From an uncultured Clostridia bacterium (GTDB lineage Bacteria > Bacillota > Clostridia > Christensenellales > Borkfalkiaceae): a DNA stretch of 64,000 nt. Both the position numbers and the translations under genes were made by a program. Positions 48,453-55,184 of this stretch are shown here, piece after piece. How positions within the stretch are numbered: position 1 is the first letter of the stretch; each line of letters begins with the position of its first letter. The notes beneath the pieces were generated by a model. That model was not told the DNA's origin. It saw only the letters and a list, made by a program, of their open reading frames with translations, and did no database searches. The stretch lies in assembly GCA_947629485.1 (NCBI GenBank), contig CANRDX010000005.1, positions 1 through 64,000 of the forward strand. Direction: 5' to 3'.

Positions 48453-49931
48453 TTACCAGGGAATAGAAAGCAGCATACCTGCCGCGAGCGCAGAACCGAT
48501 GACCCCCGCGACATTCGGCCCCATCGCGTGCATCAGAAGGTGGTTGGAAGGATCGGTCTCCCTTCCGACGTCCTCGGAGATGCGCGCCGCCATAGGCACA
48601 GCCGAAACGCCCGCGGATCCGATGAGCGGATTGATCTTTCCCTTCGTGATCTTGCACATGAGTTTTGCCGTCAGAAGTCCGCCGATCGTGCCGCAGTAGA
48701 AGGCAAAGATACCGATCGCAAGAATGCCGAGCGTCTGCGTCGTGAGGAACACGCCGCCCTTCGCCTTACAGCCGACGGCGATGCCGAGGAAGATCGTAAT
48801 GGTATTGATAAGCCCGTTCTGCGCCTGCGAAGAGAGACGTTCGACGACGCCCGATTCGCGGAAGAGATTGCCGAGCATGAGCATACCGAGCAGCGGGATC
48901 GCGTCGGGAAGCAAAAGCCCTACGACCAAAGTGACGATGATCGGGAACAGGATCTTCTCCACTTTGGAGACCTGACGGAGGGGCTTCATGCGGATCATGC
49001 GCTCTTTCTTCGTCGTGAGAAGCCGCATGATCGGCTTTTGAATGGCGGGTATGAGCGCCATATAAGAATATGCCGCGATCGCAATGGTGGGAATGAGATT
49101 TTCGGCGAGCATCTTGGAGACGTAGATGGCGGTGGGACCGTCCGCCCCGCCGATGATGGCGATCGCCGCCGCTTCGGAGCCTGTAAAGCCGATGAGAATG
49201 GCGCCGAAGAGCGCGATGAAGATGCCGAGCTGTGCGCCCGCGCCGATGAGCATGCTCTTGGGATTGGCGATGAGCGGCCCGAAGTCCGTCATGGCGCCGA
49301 TGCCGAGGAAGATGAGCGGCGGGTAGATGACCTTATCCACGCCGTAGTAGAGGTACCATAAAAGTCCCCTCTCCGTCACCGCTTCGTAAGCTTCGCTCAA
49401 AATGACGGAACTGCTTGTAAACGTCGTGACGCCGTTTGCGACCGTCCCTTGAATGTAGCCGTAGAGGGTGTAAAACTCGGTGAACTGCGCATACGGCATC
49501 TGCGAGACGACGCCGTTTTGCAGATCCGCAAAACTCGCATAGTAGTTCACCATGCTCGTGATGATAGGTTTTCCTTCAACCATCGTCTCGATGTTCTGCA
49601 AAAATCCCTCGCGCAGGAAAATCTCTCCCTGCGCGCTCACATATTTCGCGACGGTTTCCGTCCCATCCTTTATGCCGACGGAGTAGTTGAGGTCGGGCGA
49701 ATATTTTCCCCAGAGAATTGCCTCCGCCCCGGGAAGATTGATGAGGAACATGCCGAACGCGATGGGAAGAAGGAGCATCGGCTCATACTTCTTTACGACG
49801 GCAAGGAAAAAGAGCACGAAGGAGATTGCCAGCATGACATAGTTCTGCCAGCCCCCCTGCGAAAGCCCCATCGACTTCCATAGATTGGAGAAGATATCCC
49901 CGATGTTGAGTGCGATCAAACTGCTTTGCAT
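48453..49931 (-). CDS. Na+-translocating decarboxylase beta subunit
   Basis: A 492-residue membrane protein with about 11 helices that decarboxylates carboxybiotin and exports Na+. The signatures FLGIGAMTDFGPLIANP, GADGPTAIYVSKML and NHLLMHAMGPNVAGVIGSALAAG fit OadB/MmdB/GcdB. A loop of about 130 residues between the first helices (about 70-175), longer than in OadB of Klebsiella, faces outside and contains no recognised domain. Shared between oxaloacetate and methylmalonyl-CoA systems, so the name does not fix the substrate. Confidence 0.94.
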   Translation of the reverse strand: MQSSLIALNIGDIFSNLWKSMGLSQGGWQNYVMLAISFVLFFLAVVKKYEPMLLLPIAFGMFLINLPGAEAILWGKYSPDLNYSVGIKDGTETVAKYVSAQGEIFLREGFLQNIETMVEGKPIITSMVNYYASFADLQNGVVSQMPYAQFTEFYTLYGYIQGTVANGVTTFTSSSVILSEAYEAVTERGLLWYLYYGVDKVIYPPLIFLGIGAMTDFGPLIANPKSMLIGAGAQLGIFIALFGAILIGFTGSEAAAIAIIGGADGPTAIYVSKMLAENLIPTIAIAAYSYMALIPAIQKPIMRLLTTKKERMIRMKPLRQVSKVEKILFPIIVTLVVGLLLPDAIPLLGMLMLGNLFRESGVVERLSSQAQNGLINTITIFLGIAVGCKAKGGVFLTTQTLGILAIGIFAFYCGTIGGLLTAKLMCKITKGKINPLIGSAGVSAVPMAARISEDVGRETDPSNHLLMHAMGPNVAGVIGSALAAGMLLSIPW

Positions 49932-49943
49932 AGCACGCTCCGA

Positions 49944-50288
49944 TCATCCGATGACGGCGAGGACGGCGTCCGATTCCACGTTCGCGCCCTTCGCAACGTT
50001 GAACGTCACCACGCCGTCGCACGGGGCGGTGATGTCGTTATCCATCTTCATTGCTTCGAGCACAAGAATGGGCTGATCCTTTTTGACGGAAGCCCCGTTC
50101 GCCACGAGCAAATTCTTGATCAGCCCGGGGAAGGGCGAAAGGACTTTTGTCCCCTTCCCGATCGCTTTGGGAGCCGCCGCGGGCGCGGCGGGCCGTACGG
50201 GAGCGGAAACGGGCGCGTCTGCCCCTCCGATCTCCTCCACACCGACCTCGTATTGTTTTCCGTCTACCGTGATAATAAAATTACGCAT
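49944..50288 (-). CDS. Biotin carboxyl carrier protein
   Basis: A 114-residue protein with a short N-terminal segment, an Ala/Pro linker (about 30-45) and a C-terminal biotinyl domain. The biotin Lys is in LVLEAMKMDNDI (about residue 80), with the second Gly turn in VTFNVAKGANV. It resembles MmdC/GcdC and the 1.3S transcarboxylase subunit. Ideal spacing to its neighbours (12 bases) shows one operon. Confidence 0.95.
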   Translation of the reverse strand: MRNFIITVDGKQYEVGVEEIGGADAPVSAPVRPAAPAAAPKAIGKGTKVLSPFPGLIKNLLVANGASVKKDQPILVLEAMKMDNDITAPCDGVVTFNVAKGANVESDAVLAVIG

Positions 50289-50300
50289 TTTCTTTCCTTC

Positions 50301-50612
50301 CTATATTTTCCTGATCCTTCTTACAACAAAATCGCATTTGGAACGTTCGCCCTCCGTGTAAACGGCGATCGCCGCCGTGATCGCCGCGACGACCTCGGGC
50401 GGAATCCCCTCGTCGATACGGATCGCGGGCTGCGGCGGGTTCGCCGCATGCGCCTTGCTCCGTCCGTTGACTTTCTTCATCAAAAACCCGATGAGCGTGA
50501 AGATGGCGATGAGAAGGACGATGCCCAGAAAGACGAAAAGCAGCCCGAACACCGCATAAAACGCCCCTTCCCCGGGATCGAGTTTGAACCAACTCAAAAG
50601 ATAATTTTCCAT
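50301..50612 (-). CDS. OadG-like gamma/delta subunit of the Na+ pump
   Basis: A 103-residue small membrane protein. One helix at about 17-45 (GAFYAVFGLLFVFLGIVLLIAIFTLIGFLM), a short linker, and a C-terminal soluble part with EGIPPEVVAAITAAIAVYTEG typical of MmdD/OadG proteins. It tethers the carboxyltransferase to the membrane beta subunit. Located between the biotin carrier and the 12S-type carboxyltransferase. Confidence 0.85.
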   Translation of the reverse strand: MENYLLSWFKLDPGEGAFYAVFGLLFVFLGIVLLIAIFTLIGFLMKKVNGRSKAHAANPPQPAIRIDEGIPPEVVAAITAAIAVYTEGERSKCDFVVRRIRKI

Positions 50613-50619
50613 ATCCGCC

Positions 50620-51960
50620 TCACGATTTGAGCATTTGCAGCGCGGCGATCAGATACTGTTTGAGGAATTGCGGTTCCACGATATCGTCGAGATACCCGCC
50701 CTTCGAGGCGTGGATGGGATCCGCCTTCTCCTCCGCATAGAACGCCGCGATCTTTGCGGGATCGCCGTGAAATTCGATCTGCGCGCCCTCGGGGGAGTCG
50801 AAGAGCGCAGTCTCCGCCGTGGCGAGCGCGACCGTATAGTCGAACCCCGCCGATTTCGCCGCGAAAAGGGAATATCCCAGCCCCACGGCCTTTCCCGTTA
50901 CGGCGGCAAGTTTCACGTCCACGGCGTCAAGCGCCGCAAGATAATCTGCGATCCTCGCATAGATCGCGCTGTCGGCGACTTCGCGCGCCGCCTCGATCCC
51001 CGTGCAGTCCGCAAAGCAGACGAAGGGAAGATCGAAACAGGACGCAAAGCGAAGGAAAGCGGTGAGCTTTGTAAGGTTGCCCTCGTTGAGCTTTGCCCCG
51101 TCGAACACCGCCGCGGCGACGGCAATGCCGCCCAATCTCCCGAGGATCGTTCTGATCTCCGGGTAGGAATTCGCGCCGAGTTCCACCCCGCCCTCTATGA
51201 GTTTTGCAAGCGCGGAAGCGCTGACGGCAGTATTGAGCGCGGGCGCGGGATCGTTCAGCTCCGCTTCGAGCACGTCCTGACGGAGCAGGTCGGAAACGGC
51301 AAGGATCGCGGAAGCCGCCTCGCGCATGTTTCCCACATGCAGTGCGGGCAGCGCCGCGTGAGAGAGCGCGCGGTATCCCCCCACTTCCTCCGCTTTGAGA
51401 TTCTTCCCCGCACGCGCGGAGAGCACGAAGGGAGAATTCGGGCACATCGCCGCCCCTTCCGCAAAGAGAACGACGTCGCAGAGCGCGGCAAGCGCCGAAA
51501 CGGAGCCGTATGCCTCGCCGCAGACGACGGCAAATTGCGGAACGACCCCTTTCAGCCGCGACGCGGTAAGGAGCAGTTCGGAGATGCCTTCGAGCACATG
51601 CACGCCTTCCCCGACGCGCACGCCGTAAGAATGGAGCAGATAGACCACTGCCGTCCCGCTCTTTTCCGCCGCGTGCAGCGCCTTTACGATCTTTTCGCAG
51701 TTCGTCTTGGAAAGCCCGCCGAAGGAGACGTCGAAATTCTGCGCAATAATATAATAAGGATACCCGCCGATCGTCGCAAATCCCGTGATCACGCCGTCGC
51801 CGGGCGCCTCTTCCTCAAAAAAATCGCTCTTTGCATAGCTGAAAGCGGCAAGCTCGACGAAGCTCTCGTCGTCGCAGAGCGCGGCGATATCCGAGCGGAT
51901 ATTTTTTCCCGCATTTTTCAGCGCTTCTCTGCGCGTTTTCAGCAGTTGGATCCTATCCAT
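50620..51960 (-). CDS. Acyl-CoA carboxyltransferase (MmdA/12S-like), divergent
   Basis: A 446-residue crotonase-fold carboxyltransferase, shorter than MmdA (about 510) and visibly diverged. Paired N and C halves are present: GDGVITGFATIGGYPYYIIAQNFDVSFGGLS and the oxyanion region GVVPQFAVVCGEAYGSVSALAALCDVVLF in the first, GNLTKLTAFLRFASCFDLPFVCFADCTG in the second. Typical partners are malonyl-, methylmalonyl- or glutaconyl-CoA. ATG 51960 follows GAGG by five bases. First gene of the cluster. Confidence 0.85.
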   Translation of the reverse strand: MDRIQLLKTRREALKNAGKNIRSDIAALCDDESFVELAAFSYAKSDFFEEEAPGDGVITGFATIGGYPYYIIAQNFDVSFGGLSKTNCEKIVKALHAAEKSGTAVVYLLHSYGVRVGEGVHVLEGISELLLTASRLKGVVPQFAVVCGEAYGSVSALAALCDVVLFAEGAAMCPNSPFVLSARAGKNLKAEEVGGYRALSHAALPALHVGNMREAASAILAVSDLLRQDVLEAELNDPAPALNTAVSASALAKLIEGGVELGANSYPEIRTILGRLGGIAVAAAVFDGAKLNEGNLTKLTAFLRFASCFDLPFVCFADCTGIEAAREVADSAIYARIADYLAALDAVDVKLAAVTGKAVGLGYSLFAAKSAGFDYTVALATAETALFDSPEGAQIEFHGDPAKIAAFYAEEKADPIHASKGGYLDDIVEPQFLKQYLIAALQMLKS

Positions 51961-52006
51961 ATACACCTCGCAATGTATCGAAAAAACCTAATTTCTACCA
52001 AATATC

Positions 52007-52035
52007 ATTATACGCGTTCCCCCGCAAAAAAGCAA
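52007..52035 (-). promoter_or_regulatory. Sigma-A promoter of the decarboxylase cluster
   Basis: On the minus strand TTGCTT (52030-52035), 17 bases, TATAAT (52007-52012), with a leader of about 40 bases and a ribosome binding site. Confidence 0.8.
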
Positions 52036-52083
52036 GGGAATTCAGCATATTTTTTCGCGTCCGATTTCTCCTTTCCGCGCCGG

Positions 52084-52114
52084 AAAAAAACCGCCGTGCT
52101 TTCTTGCGCGGCGG
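52084..52114 (-). terminator. Intrinsic terminator of the VTT membrane protein gene
   Basis: CCGCCG (52091-52096) and CGGCGG (52109-52114) with a 12-base loop; seven T residues follow on the minus strand. Eight bases past the stop. Confidence 0.8.
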
Positions 52115-52121
52115 AAGTTTG

Positions 52122-53162
52122 TCATGGCTCGGGGTCGATCCGCTCCGTAGGAGCGTCCCCCTCTTTTTTTACCCCCTTTTTCACGAGACAGCCGTCGGGG
52201 TCTACGACTTCGATGGTGAATTCATCCTTCTTCTTTGCATGTTCTACGCGCGTCGCGCGGTGGAATTTTTTCTCGAACCAACCGAGGATCGCGTCCGACT
52301 TCTTATAAAGGAACACGAACAGCACGATGACGAAGAGAAAGATGACCGCCCACGTCAAAATTCCCCACCATGTGTTGAAGGGAATGAGGGTGATGGAATA
52401 GCTCGTCGTAAAGATCGCGAGCACGCGCGAGATGAGGATCACCGCAAGGAAATACCAGATCGACATCGACGACATCCCCGCAACAAAGCAGAGCACGTCG
52501 TCGGGGAACACGGGCAGAAGGAACATCGCGGTGAGGAGCAGTTTATCCTTGCCCTTGATTTTTTTGAGCCATTTATCCAGCGTTTCGCTTCCCACGAGCC
52601 ACGCCACCACGCGCGAACCCGCATACCGCCCGATGAGGAATGCGACGAGCGAGCCGATCACGATCCCGAGCAAGCTCAAAAGACTGCCCGTGAGCGGCCC
52701 GAAGAGCGCCGCGCCCGCCACAACGGTCACCGTGCTCGGAATGGGGAGCGCCACGACTTGCAGGAATTGAAGAAGGGTGAATACGACGCTCATCCAACTT
52801 CCCGCGCGTTCGAGATAGCGTTTGAGGCTCTCTTCGTCCCCCACGACGTCGAAAAATCCCGTTTCGAGGAGCGCATAGCCTGTGACGGCAAAAAAGACCG
52901 CCATGACATAGAGCGTGATACAGAATTTATATGCGACTTGCTTTTTCAGAAAATAGCAGACGTAATCGGTGACGAGAAGCGCGCAATTTACGAGCGTAGC
53001 GCCGATGGCGGCGAGGAGCCAATAAACTTCCTTCCAATCCCCGCGGAAATTTTCGAGGATCAATATGAGAAAAACTTCCGTCGCGATCGCGGCGAAGGCA
53101 ATTCCGAGAATATGCAATACGCGCCACAGCGTGCGGCGGTCGGTTTTCTTGGGTCGATCCAT
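52122..53162 (-). CDS. VTT/DedA-type (TVP38/TMEM64) membrane protein
   Basis: A 346-residue protein with about eight hydrophobic segments. The VTT domain begins FLQVVALPIPSTVTVVAGAALFGPLTGSLLSLLGIVIGSLVAFLIGRYAG (about 135-185) and includes LPVFPDDVLCFVAGMSSMSIWYFL. Such proteins are thought to move lipids across membranes (for example undecaprenyl phosphate or PE), but the substrate here is unknown. An extra pair of N-terminal helices and a charged C-terminal tail of about 50 residues are not part of the domain. Confidence 0.88.
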   Translation of the reverse strand: MDRPKKTDRRTLWRVLHILGIAFAAIATEVFLILILENFRGDWKEVYWLLAAIGATLVNCALLVTDYVCYFLKKQVAYKFCITLYVMAVFFAVTGYALLETGFFDVVGDEESLKRYLERAGSWMSVVFTLLQFLQVVALPIPSTVTVVAGAALFGPLTGSLLSLLGIVIGSLVAFLIGRYAGSRVVAWLVGSETLDKWLKKIKGKDKLLLTAMFLLPVFPDDVLCFVAGMSSMSIWYFLAVILISRVLAIFTTSYSITLIPFNTWWGILTWAVIFLFVIVLFVFLYKKSDAILGWFEKKFHRATRVEHAKKKDEFTIEVVDPDGCLVKKGVKKEGDAPTERIDPEP

Positions 53163-53174
53163 AGATACCCTTAT

Positions 53175-53203
53175 AGTATATACGCCCGAAGGGGAAATTA
53201 TAA
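53175..53203 (-). promoter_or_regulatory. Possible promoter of the VTT gene, short leader
   Basis: On the minus strand TTATAA (53198-53203), 17 bases, TATACT (53175-53180), 12 bases before the ATG. The -35 overlaps the stop codon of the gene upstream. Weaker than the other promoters listed. Confidence 0.4.
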
Positions 53204-54232
53204 GTCGCTCTTGGGGATGGCGGCGCGGGCAAGCTCGTCGCAGCGGTTGTTGAGTTCGTCGTCCGCGTGCCCCTTCACCTTTTGGAATGTGACGCGGTGC
53301 ACCCTCGTAAGAGAAAGAAGCCTTTTCCAGAGATCGTCGTTCAAGACGGGCTTTTTATCCGCCTTTTTCCAACCCGCGCGCTCCCACTCCGCGACCCAAC
53401 CGTTGTTGAACGCGTTCACGGTATAAGCGGAATCGCTGTAAACGGTCACCTCGCACGGATATTTGAGGCGTTCAAGCCCCGCGATGACCGCCGTCAGCTC
53501 CATGCGGTTGTTGGTCGTCTCCTTTTCGCCGCCCGAAAGTTCCAACCTGTGCTCGCCGTAGAGGAGCACGCACCCCCATCCGCCCGCGCCCGGATTGCCC
53601 GAGCACGCGCCGTCGGTGTAGAGCACGACGCCCCGTTTTTCCTCCGCGTCACTCTCTTTGGAAGCGGATTTTCTCGCAAAATATTCCTCGCGCAGAATGC
53701 CGCGCTGAGCGATATCGACGCGCTCGCCCGTGGAGAGAAGGCGGAAATACTTTCTCCGCGTGCCCTCATAGGTCAAGCCGCACTTTTCCATGACGCGGGA
53801 AGAGCCGATATTGTCCGCCGCATGCGTTCCGTCGATGCGGTAGAACCCCACTTCCTCGAAACAGTAGCGCAAAACTTCGGAAAGCGCCTCCGTCATGACG
53901 CCCTTCCCCCACCAAGCCTTGCCCATGCAGTAGCCGAGATTGCCGCTCTCCTGATAGTCGTCGGCGTGCATGACGCAGATATCTCCGATGAGAACATCGC
54001 CCTCTTTTAAGACGATCGCCCAATGATAGACTGCGGGAGACGCGTACTCTTCCTCCCACGTTTTGAGAAGTTGGCGCGTGACGGAAATATCGCCGTGCGG
54101 CGTCCAAGTGAGGAATTTGGTGACTTCGGGGTCGTTCATCCAATGCGCGAACGCTTCTTTTGCGTCGCTCTCCTTCCACGGCCGCAGGATAAGGCGCGCC
54201 GTTTCCAATGTTTTGGTACCTCTGTGTTCCAT
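53198..54232 (-). CDS. Fusion of GNAT acetyltransferase and ribonuclease HI
   Basis: A 344-residue protein. Residues about 7-182 are a RimJ/RimL-type N-acetyltransferase (TARLILRPWKESDAKEAF, acetyl-CoA region GKAWWGKGVMTEAL at about 104-117, RVMEKCGLTYEGTRR). A charged linker (about 185-200) leads to RNase HI with all catalytic residues: Asp207 in TDGACSGNPG, Glu245, Asp267 in YSDSAY, His322 and Asp332. RNase HI removes RNA from RNA-DNA hybrids; the acetyltransferase target is unknown. One uninterrupted frame without an internal ribosome binding site. AGGTGAGG precedes the ATG. Confidence 0.92.
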   Translation of the reverse strand: MEHRGTKTLETARLILRPWKESDAKEAFAHWMNDPEVTKFLTWTPHGDISVTRQLLKTWEEEYASPAVYHWAIVLKEGDVLIGDICVMHADDYQESGNLGYCMGKAWWGKGVMTEALSEVLRYCFEEVGFYRIDGTHAADNIGSSRVMEKCGLTYEGTRRKYFRLLSTGERVDIAQRGILREEYFARKSASKESDAEEKRGVVLYTDGACSGNPGAGGWGCVLLYGEHRLELSGGEKETTNNRMELTAVIAGLERLKYPCEVTVYSDSAYTVNAFNNGWVAEWERAGWKKADKKPVLNDDLWKRLLSLTRVHRVTFQKVKGHADDELNNRCDELARAAIPKSDL

Positions 54233-54251
54233 ACTTCCCTCACCTTTGCAT

Positions 54252-54285
54252 AAAAGCCGTCACAAGTTTGCGACGGCTTTTTCGC
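54252..54285. terminator. Terminator-like hairpin upstream of the GNAT-RNase HI gene
   Basis: AAAAGCCGTC (54252-54261) and GACGGCTTTT (54272-54281) pair perfectly over ten bases. T residues follow on both strands. It may stop transcription coming from the tRNA-Trp side. Confidence 0.65.
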
Positions 54286-54305
54286 GCCCGCCTATGCGAG
54301 CTACA

Positions 54306-54327
54306 TTTTGGCAGGGGAGACGCGACT
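54306..54327 (-). repeat. Duplicate of the tRNA-Trp 3' end (left copy, att-like)
   Basis: Twenty-two bases identical to 54450-54471, which covers the tRNA-Trp acceptor 3' strand, CCA and part of the T arm. The copy continues TTCTCCCC, unlike the tRNA. The spacing between copies is 144 bases. Confidence 0.75.
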
Positions 54328-54427
54328 TTCTCCCCAAAAAAATCATAAGCCCGCTGTTCGCTCTATTTAATCCGATTGCTTTTTTTGGGGGCCCCAAATC
54401 CTTTCGATTCGCGCCTGCCCCCTATCG

Positions 54428-54453
54428 AAAAGACCTGCTTACGCAGGTCTTTT
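54428..54453 (-). terminator. Terminator of tRNA-Trp
   Basis: AAAAGACCTGC (54428-54438) and GCAGGTCTTTT (54443-54453), loop TTAC; on the minus strand it starts at the CCA end of the tRNA and ends in a T run. Confidence 0.8.
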
Positions 54454-54527
54454 GGCAGGGGAGACGCGACTCGAACACGCAACAGACGGTTTTGGAGACC
54501 GTTGCTCTACCATTGAACTACTCCCCT
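54453..54527 (-). tRNA. tRNA-Trp (anticodon CCA), CCA end encoded
   Basis: Acceptor AGGGGAG/CTCCCCT, D arm with TGGTAGAGC, anticodon stem ACGGT/ACCGT around CTCCAAA (anticodon CCA), T arm GCGTG-TTCGAGT-CGCGT, discriminator G and an encoded CCA. No other gene for TGA suppression is implied: TGA is used as a stop throughout. Confidence 0.97.
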
Positions 54528-54605
54528 ATTTCCGATATAATTATAACGCATTTGCGCCCGCACGTCAAGACTTTTGTGTGAGTTTTCGCAAAATATCTTT
54601 CTGCG

Positions 54606-55184
54606 TTATATCCCCAATCGCCGAACGATCCGCAGCGCGCTCTCTTCAAGATCTTCGAGCGTTCCGTTGTTCTCGGCAACGATATATTTCTCTCCGCAAA
54701 TGGAAGAAAGGTCTTTTTGCGCGCCCATTCTCGCCGCGATCTCGCTCTCGCTCAGCCCATCGCGGGAGGCGATGCTTTTCGCACGCGCCTCTCTGTTTCT
54801 CGACACGATGACGACCTCGTCGAAAAGCCCCTCGAAGCCGCCCTCAAAGAGCAGGGGGACCTCCGCGATGGCAACGCGGCAATTGCGCATTCTTTTTAGT
54901 AGCAGCTCCATAATGCGCGGGTGCGCATAGGAATTGAGCTTTTCAAGGGCGGAGCGATCGGAGAACACGAGGCGGGCAAGCAGTTTTTTTTGCGGCTTTC
55001 CGTCCTCTACGCATGCGGGGAACAGACGGGCAAGACCTTCGAGATAGTCCGCATTTTCCCAAAGCTCGTTTGAAATTTCGTCGCAGGAAAAGACGGGGTA
55101 GCCCATTTCCCGCAAAATGTTGCAAAATGCCGTTTTTCCGCTTCCGATTGCCCCCGTCACGGCGATCTTTTTATTTTGCGTCAT
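54606..55184 (-). CDS. coaE: Dephospho-CoA kinase
   Basis: A 192-residue kinase, last step of coenzyme A synthesis. P-loop GAIGSGKT (about 11-18), VFSCDEISNELW, the VPLLFEGGFEGLFDEVVIV region and the lid RDGLSESEIAARMGAQ are present. ATG 55184 is chosen over an upstream start because GGAGTTGGT precedes it and the family starts here. It begins inside the last codons of polA's neighbourhood (overlap 14 bases), so polA-coaE are one operon, a common order. Confidence 0.95.
   Translation of the reverse strand: MTQNKKIAVTGAIGSGKTAFCNILREMGYPVFSCDEISNELWENADYLEGLARLFPACVEDGKPQKKLLARLVFSDRSALEKLNSYAHPRIMELLLKRMRNCRVAIAEVPLLFEGGFEGLFDEVVIVSRNREARAKSIASRDGLSESEIAARMGAQKDLSSICGEKYIVAENNGTLEDLEESALRIVRRLGI

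Noticed and set aside
54306-54473. CRISPR or tandem repeat array near tRNA-Trp
   Set aside because: Only two copies, both derived from the tRNA 3' end, with no regular spacers.
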